Of a DNA stretch of 64,000 nucleotides, positions 25,923 through 37,979 are shown one piece after another. Each line of letters opens with the position of its first letter. Positions within the stretch are counted from its first letter, which is position 1. The DNA is taken from assembly GCA_013396655.1 (NCBI GenBank), contig WBMV01004773.1:1-64000 (forward strand), in the 5' to 3' direction. Source of the DNA: Campylorhamphus procurvoides. Lineage: Eukaryota; Chordata; Aves; Passeriformes; Dendrocolaptidae. The translations under genes and the position numbers were made by a program. The notes below the pieces were generated by a model. It saw nothing but the letters and a program-made list of their open reading frames with translations. It made no database searches and was not told the DNA's origin.

Positions 25923-27589
25923 GTACTCAAATGCCTTTCTTCCCCTTTCCTGTCAGAAGCACTCAGGGCAGATGTCTAGCAGTAAAACACTGCAGTGAAA
26001 AACTACTGTGTCATCTCCTCAGTTATAAAATAAAGAATTGGAAATGCCAGATCTGTAGTACTGCCCAAGACTTGGGGATTTTAGAGCAAATCATTAAGCA
26101 CCATTCTATGCATTATTATTTCCATACTGTCTATTTGTGCAGTCATTGCTAGACCCACAAGTAACTCTCATATTGTGAGCTTTCTACTGTAAAACAGGTT
26201 ACAGCATATTATTGTTGCTTGTAGAAGCATGAATCTATATGCTTTTTTTTTTTCTGGCATAGGATTTTAAGGTATGCTGGGCTACTGTTTCATAAATCTT
26301 CCTTTACAGCTGTGATTACTCTTTTAGCACAGGACTAACTCATTAGGCACATACAGAAACATCAGGTTTGTATGATGTTCCAGGGCTAGTAGGGTGCGGG
26401 TGATCACCCACAGCTGACTCACTACTGAGTAACAGATGATAGGATGTGATACAGTCATTCAAAGTGCCATGGGAAAAATAGTTCTTTTTTCAAGTACTAC
26501 TAACCACTTTTTTTTCCTTGTGAAACTTGTACTAAAATTCCAATTTTAGCTCCAGTAAAGCTTTTTCTTGTCATTGAATTTATGCTCATTCTTACAAAAC
26601 TGAAATGAAAAAATAAGTATAAAGGTAAATACTTCTCTTTCCCCAGACACCTGAAGAAGTCCCATTTCAGTTTGAAAAGTAAAATTGCTCACTGTAAATT
26701 GCAATATGATCTCCTGCTAAATGGAGCATGCAGCAAAGGAATGCGCCCATTGGAGATGGTGCTTTAACAGCCTTACAAGGCTCATACCACAAAACTGTTG
26801 ATTGATCCGGGCTAAAGCATCTTTTACACACAATCTGACATTCAAGTGCACCTTCACTGGAAGTTGAAACTATTTGCTAAAAGGAGCATATGGACAGCTA
26901 TCCCTGTAACATATTCAGGATGCCACAATGCATGGCATTCACCATGAAGGTTATTGGTTCCTTCTCTGAATTACTAAATATAGAAACAAAAATGACATTG
27001 AGAAATACAGCACAAGATGCTCAATTAACATGTCTACCAACCTCCCAAATACTTCATTCTCTTTAAACATACTATCCTTTTCTGCTCACACATCCAGTAA
27101 CCCCATACAAAGACCGTATGCCCCAGAAAAAGAGGAGGGCACAAGATGATTAGCTGTTCCACGGTCTCAAATTAGCTAAATATAGAAAAACAACAATTGC
27201 TGGAGAATTTCTGAGTGTTAAAAAAAAAATGCTGAGAAGACCAAAGTGACAAAACTGAAACATGAGGGAAAAAAACCCAAAACCCCCCAACAACTAGCCA
27301 AACAAACAAAATAGAATGCATGTAGCAGATAAGGCTTTATCTATTGAGAAATAGTAAAGCATTAAAATAATAATTGTTCACTCTACACATTTTAGATATT
27401 CTAGGACTGACTGCATGGCCATGTTTCTTTTGTTTCTACAACATACTTCAAGTCACACAAAAACTAGTCAATACTCAAAACTGAATGATGTGGAAAGTTA
27501 GTTACTCTTCTTTCATTGATACTGCCCACATGAAACAAAACAAAACAAAAAAATCTTAAATCTTTCAGTGCTGCTGACAAATTATTTAC

Positions 27590-27709
27590 CTGTCTTGGGA
27601 TCAATGGAGAAATATGGTTGTCCCTGAAGAATGCTGTAAACCACTCTAGCACTGTTTCCATAAGTGGGATCATCAGCATCTGTTGCCTTTACTTGAAGCA
27701 CATATGCTC
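27590..27709 (-). CDS. CDH12: Type II cadherin internal exon (start of EC2), probable CDH12
   Basis: Internal coding exon of a calcium-dependent cell-adhesion protein, on the minus strand. A polypyrimidine acceptor (tttctttgcag) precedes base 27709, and the donor CAG|GTAAAT follows base 27590. The exon is exactly 120 bp, a size usual for this exon in type II cadherins. It carries two bases completing a split glycine codon, 39 codons, and one base of the next codon. The peptide begins [20 protein letters not shown] and ends [11 protein letters not shown], covering the first strands of ectodomain EC2. DADD is the calcium-binding DxD motif of the domain. In the family, EC1-EC2 mediates trans-adhesion through tryptophan swapping in EC1, with calcium rigidifying the EC1/EC2 and EC2/EC3 joints. 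This segment is nearly invariant among CDH12 and close relatives such as CDH18 and CDH10, so the paralogue call rests mainly on the next two exons. It is the 5'-most exon visible. Confidence 0.9.
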
Positions 27710-30642
27710 CTGCAAAGAAACACAGGCAATCACAGTTTCAGCACAGAGCAGTGATCAGGGATATTTCAGACACATTAGTCTTGTTGCTCCTGGATTCTGT
27801 TACAATTTGTGTTCCACTGGAAACAAGGTGAGAAGAAAACAGTTAATTCTTCATCTCCATGCTAGGGACCATCTAGGTAATAGCTGAAACGTAAAGGGGA
27901 AGAAAGGGAAATGAGTCCACCATCAGAAGATACTTTATGATGCATGCATTATTAGCAAAAACTTTGTACACAACACATGCAGGATGGAGGCTTGGGGAAG
28001 CTTAATACTGGATTTTGAAAAAGGAGCATACTCCACCATTCTGTGGAAAAGTAGTCAACCATAGAAACAAAATGTGAGTTCCGTTTACAAGCATTTATCA
28101 GGCAACTCCTGAACCTCCAGTGAGAGCAAGTGAACCAAGCGTTAACTACCTTAAAAAACTACTGCAGTCTCCTAAAAGTGGAATTCATTCCCATTGTAGA
28201 ATGAAACCAGGTGTTTAGTTAAACCAGTTGTTTCCAAAATCCAGACTTGAGTCCCCTTGCCTTTCCAATACCTCTCAGTAGAAAACAGAGTACTGGAGGA
28301 AGAACCTCCCCTTGGCACTCTGTTTTCAGCCATGGTTATAGACCAGTCCAAGTGCGGTTTCCTTTACATTCCAACTTAAAAGGGACCCATGGAGCATAAG
28401 AAATGCACATGGAGGCAGAAAACTCACTGAAACTCAAGGTAAATGGCAATAATCTGCAGAAATGACTTGTCCCTCCTGCTGGTTGCTGCACAATTTATTT
28501 GCGATTCCCTACTGCACCATAATTAAAATAATGTTCCAACTCTAGTCTTCAGCAAAATGAACAGCCACATAGTTAGCCTTTCTCCTCAGCTTTGAAGAAT
28601 TGATATACGATACATTTGGAGGTCATTTGACTTTTTTTTTAAGAATATCCACAGAATACTGCAAACATGTCAAGACTGCTACTTTTTGTCAGTGAAAATT
28701 GGCAAGTTTCAAAGAATGTTCAAAATCTTAAATTAACCTTAATGGACTTGTCAAAATTTATTTCTGGGAGTGCCTCACTGAGAGATGTTCCATGTGAAAG
28801 GTCCTACAACTTAGGCAGGAAAGTAACTGATAGCAATGGTAACTATTTGGAGGATGCTTTTTTTAGTGCCTGCCCCCCCAGTCTCATCATATGAGGACTG
28901 ACAGTGCTGCCGAAGTGTTTGGAATTAACATTGTAAAAATACTTGCTGAATGATGGTAGGTCATATAAGACATCTCCTTTACAGCTTGTTGAACAATAGA
29001 GAGTGAAAAGGCATTCCAAGAGATAGCATTTCTATCTACTGAAGAAAACACAGAAATGTAAGTGTTATTTGACTAACAATCACTTTTTAAAGATAATGGG
29101 CTGATCATGATTTTAAGCTGAGGGCAAGTTTCATTAAAGTCAAAGAAAGAAAACATTACCAAATAATAAGGGAGGGAATGAAAATAAACCACTGAGATGG
29201 ATTCAGTTATCTCAAACCCTGAGGTTACTCTTTTGAGTCCAGGCTCTTTCACTGCTTGTGAAAGCAGTGCCTACCTGAACACTTGTGTCTTAACATAACA
29301 CATAAGCGTAATTGAATATACATTAAATAGCTTATACAAGACCAGCCAGAGGAATATATTTTCCTACTGGAATGACAGACAGAAGACATCTAAGAACTGC
29401 AGAGCATTCGCTGTCCATAAGGAATATCTTTGTAACAGGATCTCCCACTTTCAGCCCTATCTGCTTCTTGAGAAATTCAGGTAGCCACGCAATTACAATT
29501 CTACTCCAGTGACCAAAGTGGAGAAGGAAATGGTAGCTTTCAAATTTCCCCCATGTCCCTCAAAAAAGTGTACATCACTGCATGTGCCACTTTCAGGCTC
29601 TTATTTTATGTGGAAGAAAAGGCAAGATCTGGATCAAGTCCATTGACGGATCATGTCATGCTCACTTACCGTACAGCACAACTCTGGTTCTCAGTATACA
29701 TATAATTGTCTTCCTTCATTGCTACAGTATTTCACCACCTAAAGAATTGACGGTACATTTCTCACTGAAAATAAAAGCCACTTTGCAAAATAGTTGTTGC
29801 CTTTTTTCCTCCTTACCAAATTGTTCAGTCTTCCACTGTGCTCTAATCTTAGGCTGGTAAGTTTTGCTCCCCTCTTTAGCAGAGCATCAGATTCCAAGAT
29901 GCTGAAGTTTGAACTGGAAATATGTGACTGAGTCCTCTCTGACAAATGTGCTGCTGCAGGAGTGGTTTAGGATAACAGCCTGCATTTTTGACAAAGAAAG
30001 GTGGTGCTATCACACATTCTCAATTCTCTCCTTGAGCCAGGACTTCTGTTTCTGATGCCACACTGATTGCTACTTAAGGCAGCTAACTTTGTCTCCTGAA
30101 TACTAATCGGCAAAATTTTATACTCATTTTAGAATTCTACCCCTGCAGCTCTCTTCTCAGTATATCCATGTACCAATTATGCACAAGTAGGCATGTGAAA
30201 CACCACAGCTGAATCCATATCTATGTGTAACTTCTCACACACAGATGTGATGCTGCAGTGTGAAGGAAGCAGACAGTGGCCATCAAACAGCATGAAAAGT
30301 CTGCTGCTGATCCAGGTGCCTGATGATCCCTGCCGCGTGCCGGGAGGAAGGAANCCTGCACATACTATTAGTTGCCTAAAAATGTAAGTTTAGATATTCC
30401 TATGTACATACTCAAGGTAATCCAACCTTATTACATGAAAGAAGGAAGAAATGTTGATTTAGTAACTAAGTTTTTTTAAGGCAGACATACAAAGTCATAT
30501 TCTAGCCTGACAAATAGTGGACGCTGAATATGAAAAATAATCCATTTCACCTTGACATAATTTTCAACTGTATCAGTTCTTCTGTTAGATCTTTTACAAC
30601 TAACAAATAGGTAAAATTTATATTTGTATGAGAGGTCTGGCA

Positions 30643-30720
30643 TTTTTTTGTTTGTTTGTTTGGTTCATTGTCTTTGTTTGGCTTATGGTTTTTGTTTGTT
30701 TGATCATTTGTTTTTGTTTT
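30643..30720 (+). repeat. (TTTG)n-rich low-complexity tract
   Basis: Imperfect ttttg/tttg units interrupted by short unique sequence. Could be the relic of a decayed poly(A) or simple-sequence expansion; no adjoining retrotransposon is recognisable. Confidence 0.7.
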
Positions 30721-31589
30721 AATATGCCTCCAGTCATTTACTTACATAAATGCACACTTAATGTTCTAACTAGGTTTCCTGAAACTGGTTCTCATCCACT
30801 CAGTATTATCAAACATTACGATTTATATCTAGCCAGCTTTTTATTTTATTGCAAATCATGAAACCCATGTATTTTTAAAAGTAGATTCTAAAATCTAATT
30901 ATTTTTTCCAGGCAATAATACAGGGCACTATGGCTGTAAATCTTCAGTGTACAAAGGTAGTGATGGGGGATCACATTAACTATAGTTCATGACATTTTAA
31001 TTAAAATACGTGCTTACTACATGGAGTAATGAAATGAACTATAAAAGATAAAATATCTCTTGTTTTGGAAATACCTTATATGACAATCAACAAGATACCT
31101 TTTTTTTAAAAATTTTTGATTAGCAATTAACACGTATTTGATGTAAGGCATTTTAAAATACAGAAAAAATTAATTATATGCTTAGGAAGTTATTTACATT
31201 TTAGAAAGAAAAGAAAATAATGTTAAACTGCTCACACAGCTCAGGAAACGGCATGGACTTTTAAAGATTGTATTTTCTTTAAAATAATACAGATAGTGCT
31301 GATGACTAACATAATATAACTTCTTTTTTTTAATCACAGCAAACATACTCACCTGAATTTTATCTCTGGCTAAAACTAAAGGAGGTTCAAAAATAACTTC
31401 AAATAGAATGGGCCTCAATCTATAAATTGTTGGCCAAACTGACTAAAATAGCAGTAAAAGAGCCTCATACTTTATATCAGAGTAACAGAAAGGAACTCTG
31501 TGGGAGTAGACTCACAATATCAAGAGTGGAACAGATCCTGTAAACCAATCAAAGCATTTTGTAAAACTGTATTATAACATGAGGTTTAT

Positions 31590-31897
31590 TGCTGTGTTCC
31601 CCTTTCTCCCAGGCCCCTGGAAAGCCACCTCTTACCTTCCTAATTACTATGCAAGCCCCAGTCATGTTGTGTGAAACCCGCTCTGATTGGTCCTTTGTAT
31701 CCCTCCCGTTTGACCCCGGCTGTAAGGCCTATAAATGACCTGGCCAGGTGAATAAATCCCTCTTTCTGCTTCCTGTCCTTGGCGTGGATGTGTCCTCCTT
31801 ATTGAGACCTTGGGAGGACCCTGTGGCCCAGCCACCTGGACACGTGGAAGGGACAGGGGAGGAGGATCGGACCCCCTCAGCCATGATAGAACTCTGA
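31590..31897 (+). mobile_element. Probable solo LTR, about 308 bp, 6-bp flanking repeat (ERVK-like)
   Basis: This compact GC-rich block stands out from its AT-rich surroundings and has the layout of a retroviral LTR on the plus strand: an inverted CCAAT box (gattgg, about 31685), TATAAA (31730-31735), AATAAA (31751-31756), then a GC-rich tail. GTTTAT occurs immediately on both sides (31584-31589 and 31898-31903), consistent with a 6-bp target-site duplication of the ERVK/betaretrovirus type. The left end starts with TG, but the right end is GA rather than CA, so either that end has mutated or the border is off by a few bases. No internal genes or partner LTR are seen. Confidence 0.75.
31730..31756 (+). 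promoter_or_regulatory. LTR core: TATA box and polyadenylation signal
   Basis: TATAAA at 31730-31735 is followed only 15 bp later by AATAAA at 31751-31756. An AATAAA this close behind the TATA box suggests a very short R region starting near or just after the signal, as in many compact betaretrovirus-like LTRs. A reverse CCAAT box lies about 45 bp upstream. Confidence 0.5.
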
Positions 31898-33448
31898 GTT
31901 TATGCCATAATAGAAATGTTTACAAAATACAGATTTGAGATCTAGAACTATTGCTACTTTTTTTTCTGACAATCTGTCATTTGTAAAAATGCTACTTTGC
32001 CAAAATCAAAAGAATCTTTGAAAGAAGAGCAATATTGATGAAATATCTTCCCATCCAAGAAGTATTAGAAAGAAATTTCATTTTTTTAATACACCCAGTC
32101 TGAGATTTTTAAATTGCTTATGAATGGCTAGTCAAAATTTGTTGAAATTACTCCAAAGTTCATACTGTCCCAAACTTCAAAATAGAATATTTAATTTATT
32201 GATTTTCTTCCCCCAATTTTTTTTTCTTATAAAAGACTATAATATTGACCTTTTGTAATATTTTAACCTGGAAACATATTTTGCCATCACCAAAGTGTAG
32301 ATGGAGTATCTTGCTTCATGGGGAGCCATGGCTGTCTTTCAAAGTAATCGAGCAGGAGATCTGAGTTTCTTCAGTTTAGTTTGTTGCCCTGAAGAGCATG
32401 ACCAAGACTACACAAAATTCAGCTAGGACCAGATAAAATAGTTATCTCATTGTAAAGGAAAATGAGAAGATACAAGACTAGACATGATTCCTGGGGAAAA
32501 ATAGAAATACCTAGTGAATAAAATTGCAAGGACAAACTGAAAAGGAGATGGCAATATGTCACGTCTTTTCCTGATTAAGATCAGCTTTCACCAGGCCTGC
32601 AAATTCCATCAAGTTTGGTTACAAATGCCAAAATTCAGTTAGGTAGTAACAGTTAAATTTTCCACAGAAAATGAGGGTGACCTGTTTTGAGTCTTTGAAG
32701 AGGCAAGAGACGGCTGGATGGGAAATGGGAACAGTAAGTTTTGAGGCTAATTGAAAAAGAAAGGTATTTGGAAATGAAATCAGCATGTCAGCACATGTTC
32801 TAAGTGTTCCACATGCTCTGGTTGGATCATCTCTGCACTTCGTGGAGATCAGAGGTTCAGTCAGAGCAGGTGACTCAGGCCTTTGTCCTGTCAAATTCTG
32901 AACACCTCCAGTAACAGAAATCCCATAGTTTCTTTGAATGCATCTATGAGATTCTGTCAAGCAGATTTCCAAACAAACTTAAGTCTTCACTCTTGAAATC
33001 CAAGGCTGTAATTTTGGCATTTGTCTTGTTCACCTTTTCCTGTCTTTTGTTAGTAGGAAATGAGTATGTGATATCGTATGTGAATTTTCCTAGAATTACT
33101 TTTTTGTAATGGACTATCAAGGTAGTTGCATTTTCTTGTAGAGTTAAAAAAGCTATCATCATCTTGCTGGAGAACCTCTCCCCTTCCACATGTATGATTT
33201 AGTGGTTTTTACCATTCTGCTGTGAGATATTAGCACTTAGTACTTTTGAAAGAAATCAAATGATTGTGAAAATATTTTTATATGGGCAGGAGAAAGGAAG
33301 AACACAGCTGCAGGCACAGAAATTCACTACTTTGCACAGTAGTCTTCCTAAACAGTTCCGAAAATAGCACCTTGGCAACCCAAACAGCATCCATCTTCTT
33401 TTCAGAATTCAAGTAACAACCTAATCAACACATACCACACTTGTGGTT

Positions 33449-33512
33449 TCTTTTTTTTTTTTCCCAAGGTAGCAGGGGAAAAAAAAAAAGAAAAAGAAGG
33501 AAAGAAAGAAAA
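33449..33512. repeat. Poly(T) tract facing poly(A)/purine tract
   Basis: A run of about 13 T, a short GC-containing spacer (cccaaggtagcagggg), then about 11 A and an aaagaaag-type purine run. The opposed runs can fold back on each other. Confidence 0.7.
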
Positions 33513-36500
33513 GTGAATTTATGGCTCATTGCAGCACTACATTGCAATTCAGATCAGGAGATCTCCTGTCTTAATGAATATGCCCCTGACCTGCCAGTAG
33601 CAGTTTTAGCAAAGCTCCAGTACTGGGAGGACATGTGCATCTGTAAATAGAGATGCTGACATTGCCCTTTTGGGGCTTATCTTTTATTAAAAAAAATTAC
33701 CAATAATAAGTTTTGAAGATATACTTCTGAAGCTGACTCCCACAAAAGTAATGTGAGAAAGGCATATTTTACTTCAAAAAGTCAGTTTCCAATTTATGTA
33801 TTCATGGCTGTGCAGCCCTGATAATAACACAAGCTTGCTGGCTCCATCAATATCTTGGATACTCGACACAATCAGGGAAGCATGCTTTTCTCCTGTTTTG
33901 CATTCCAGACATCACCCTGAACATAGATATATTTTTCTCTCAGCTGTCAGAATCAGCCGTGCCCACAAAAGTAATCCTGCATTCCCAGTTGTAATTGATG
34001 AAGAATGGCAGCCTTTTGCTAATAGTTTTTCTGTGCTGGTAGGTAAAACAGCTGTTGTAAATCTCAGCATTTAGTGCATAATCAAGCATATTTCTAGTAT
34101 TTCTGGAATAACATTTGATTTATATTGGCAACAATGCAGGGAGTATGGAAGTGGCTTTCTTTTTTCCTCCTGGTCTTCTCTGTGTCCCTCGTGAATGAGA
34201 GGGGTAAACAGGGCAAGCCCACTGCTGTGGGGTTTTTAGCTAATCGTTTAGCTTAAAAATTAGTAAAGGGTTTTTTCTGGGGTTTTTTGTACCTCCCCTT
34301 CTGTTGGGGTCAGCCAGAGTTAAGCCATTAAGGGCACACAATCTGGTTAAGCTAATAATGACTCTGTAATTCACTGAATATTTATTTTTTTTTATTAATT
34401 TAAGCTATTAATTTATTTATAAAGACACTCAGCTGCTTACAGAGTCACAAGGCTGTGATAACATTTGCAGAGGTTACACTTTTGAAGCAAATGAGGAGCT
34501 CAAAATAGCAGCTAATAGTCTACACCCAATACGCACGTAAAGAAGTGGCCTGGTAAAGTACCTGCTGGAAATAATGCATAAGGAGAACAGCACAGGAACC
34601 AATTAGCAAACACTAAGCTTAATATCTATCCATTTGAAAAATACATCTCTTGAGAGTGATTTTCTTTTCCATTTTCAAGACTGTGGATTGTTTTCCTCTT
34701 ACCGATACAACAGAAGTTCCTCTCACATACATGAAATTTAGCAAATAGAAAAAATCTGCTTTGACTGCTGCTTTTATCATCTTGACAACTTGATAAGTTT
34801 TCAGGCCATGACTCAACAGGGACTTAACTTGGCCAGTATGCCTTCAAGACTAGGATATGTGAGATAAAAATAACCAGTACACTCTAATCATGATAGCTGT
34901 TCTGGTAAAAATCTCTACTATAGATGTTTCTATGCTGATAAAAGCATGCTTTTGCTGCCTTAGTTTATGTTTTGCAGGAAGGTGCTGTAAGTTGTGCTAG
35001 AAGAAAGAACCTTTATGATACCAAATGCTATGTCTGAACCAGAGAAGTTTGCCAAAAACACTGTAAGAAATTAGATGTGCCCCGGCATGTAAATATTTTC
35101 TTCAATGGAATTGTGAAATAATAAATGTTAGCCATATGCGATGCTCTGAAATATTAAGGGTTTGAGGAAAAATGAGTCAACCCTAGAATAATAGCACAAA
35201 GGGTTGCTATTCAATTATTAATCTGTAAAGCTGTTTCAGTGCAATCAAAACATTTTTCAGATGCAAATGTTCAAAGAAAAGACTAAGTATTATGTTCGGT
35301 TTGAGCAAGGAAAGTGATACACTGGAAATGATTCCAAGCTAATGCAACTTGATGGTTATCATATGTATCTGTACAGCATTTGTTAATATCAGCTGCAAAT
35401 CCTTTCAATGACATAGATCTTTCTAGTGCCAGATGAAAAAGTATTACGAAAAGAAGAAATTTTAAGCAATCCAGGAAATTCCTTTCCTTTTTCTCATGGA
35501 AGAGCTCTTGGAGATTCTTAAGATGTGATAAAGGACTTGAAATTGAAAAAAGGACTCTTCCTGACAAGCCCCACTCCCTCTCCCCTTTCCCCGCAAAATA
35601 AAAGAAAGTATGCCAAAAATGATGGATATCACATAAAGAGCTTGGGAGAAAGCATGTCACAGTGTACTTCCATTATCATACAGTTTGAAGTTTTCATGAG
35701 CTGGAGTTTCACACATCAATTCTTCAAATGCCAGATGATTTATTCACGATGTACTAATAAGAAAACTCAAGCTTACACAGGATACAAGAAAAAAAATAGT
35801 GTGAAAGAAATGTCATTCATACTGAATGTCAGGTAAACGGACCTAGTTTTGAATCTCAGTAGACGTCCTGATGCTATATGGAGCCCAGTTTGCTTCACTG
35901 TTTTTTGCCATGTATTGGACCTGATTACAAATAGTTTCTTTGTTCACCCAGGTATCTTTAGGTGAGCAAAGTTCATTTCTACACCAGAATTTGGAGAAAA
36001 ATGAAAAAAAAATCTTTTTAGTTTTGAATGAAAGAAAGAAATTTATCAAGACCTTTTTTCCAATTACATATCATGCACTTAGGATCAAGTTTTGGTAACC
36101 AAATTTCATATTTATCTGGTACCATTTCAAGGAAAAAGATTTAGAGAGATTGATGACTGAGCACTTTTAAGTTTTGCTTTGTCTGCATTAGATCTCTTCC
36201 TACCTCTTTCAGGTGTGGCTAAATCTCCAAAGAAGGATGCAGAGCAGTCTTCATGAGCATTCTTTTGTTTCATGGTTGTTTTTTTTTTTCATATTTACCT
36301 CTTTTCTCCTACTCAAAATCTACAAATATCCTGAGGGCAAACTTAAGGTAGGCAGAGACATGATAACGTGTAAAAAGAAGCTCAGAACACATCAGTGGCT
36401 TCTACACAATCTAATATGCAGTGAAATTCTCTGTGAGAGATGCTGACTTTAATTATTTAATCAGAATATTGCTTTGAAGACTTTCCTGCTACTTGAAGAT

Positions 36501-37897
36501 TAGTGTGGCTTTTTATCCATAGATTTTCACTCTATATATTTGCATTAAAATTTAAAATGTAATCTGATCATTCATCGACTTAATTCATAACGTCAATACT
36601 ATGCTACATAGCTCTCTACCTCAACATCCAACTACCTTCTGTGATGAGAGGAGACATAGTCATGATAGGGTTATGACTACAGGAGCTTCAAAACTTGGAA
36701 TAACATGGATATCCTCAGGCTTGACAAAAGGTTTCCCTCATGCAAACTCATTTGCAAAAGTAAGGGTCATGGCAAAGAGGCATAGTTACTTGAGTGATAT
36801 CAGGCACAGCCTCCATCACAAATTGTATTTCAGAAAAAGATGGAAGAAATCCAGCATCCGAAAATACTCAGGATAACATTACCCTATGTAAGTTCTAGTC
36901 TGATTCCTATCAGTGACTGATTTAACTCCTGATATGTACCCTTTCCAAATGTCGCTTAACTTTCACTATAGTAACTGGGCAAATTATTCATAAACCAAAG
37001 CTAATGAACTAATTTTTCTTTCTACTGGAACAGTGCAAGGAGTAATGAACTGAAGGGAGACAGAGGTTTTTGATGGATGAACAGAAATCGCTTGCACAGG
37101 ACTGACTGTGGTGACTCCTCCTCAGCTGGGCTTACTGTTCCCACTCAGAAATTCCATCCATATTGCAGGAATGACCCACCAACTTACAAAAGCACAGACT
37201 CAGGTCACTTTTAGATTTCCTTAATAATTCACAGCAGTTTGGTGGACTTTGCATATGCAGCTGAATCATCCTTGCAGCAGAAACTCTTGAGAGTGGGAAC
37301 AAACATCTGGTAACAGAAAACTATGCAGACATTCAGTTTAAGAGTGGACAGACCTCAATCTAACCCCTCATATTAATGGCAAGCATGTAATTAATGCCAT
37401 TTTATTTTACTGGAGAGATTGTAGTGTCACTATCTTTGGAAGTTCTTGAGAACGGACTAGACCTCCATTAGGAATGACATATAAGTACTGATCCTCATGG
37501 AAATGTTTTAAGTGAATCTGAGATCTCTGCTGACCATAGCTTTGTGATGCTGTGCACTGTGTAAACAGACTTCTCTCCTGTTGGAGAACTCCTACATCCT
37601 TGTTCTTATGGCTATGACAGAAGTGCCACCATATTATTGCTTTAATTTGGTGCAATAGCACACTGTTGAAGCAGAGCTTTCAAGTGCTCCCACTACAGTC
37701 TTTCAGTGTCCCACCTGGGTTATTTTGGGTTAAAGTTAAGCTGAAAAGTAGGTGTGTGCTTGATGCAACACAGCTGTTAATAGATAGTTGATAAGGGTTT
37801 ATTTGAAAACATGAGGGTGGAAATACTGTGGATGTCAAGTTCTCAACACTCACTGTTTCATCATGCCAATCTGTTTCTGTTGCATTGTTCTACGGCC

Positions 37898-37914
37898 TAG
37901 GGTTAGGGTTAGGG
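37898..37914 (+). repeat. Short interstitial telomeric repeat, (TTAGGG)~3
   Basis: TAGGGTTAGGGTTAGGG: nearly three perfect vertebrate telomere hexamers on the plus strand, within intronic DNA. A further degenerate unit (atagggtta, 37928-37935) and the palindrome at 37934-37979 continue the telomere-like character for about 80 bp. Confidence 0.9.
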
Positions 37915-37933
37915 TATCCCCTAAACATAGGGT

Positions 37934-37979
37934 TACCTATGTACATACCTAACCCTAGGGTTAGGTATGTACATAGGTA
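37934..37979. repeat. Perfect 46-bp palindrome with telomere-like core
   Basis: The arms are 23 bp each and meet with no spacer at 37956/37957. The left arm ends ...acctaaccct and the right arm starts agggttaggt..., so the centre is CCCTAGGG. Both arms also carry tatgtacata, itself a 10-bp palindrome. Checked base by base: pairing holds from 37934/37979 inward and fails at 37933/37980. The DNA can extrude a cruciform and any transcript would form a long hairpin. Confidence 0.95.

Larger units (their letters stand above)
19763..27589 (-). other. Intron of 7.8 kb between the two EC2 cadherin exons
   Basis: Intron separating the 120-bp and 168-bp EC2 exons. It holds most of the recent repeat insertions: a solo LTR at 21088-21650, a long antisense CR1 fragment at 21862-23030 and a second, unrelated solo LTR at 25364-25922. 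Between them (19.8-21.0, 23.1-25.3 and 26.0-27.5 kb) the sequence is unique and AT-rich, with purine-rich microrepeats near 20.4 kb and no identifiable gene. Confidence 0.88.

Noticed and set aside
37891..37979. Ancestral head-to-head telomere fusion
   Set aside because: The palindrome centre is CCCTAA-then-TTAGGG, the reverse of the fusion order, and the array is only a few units long.
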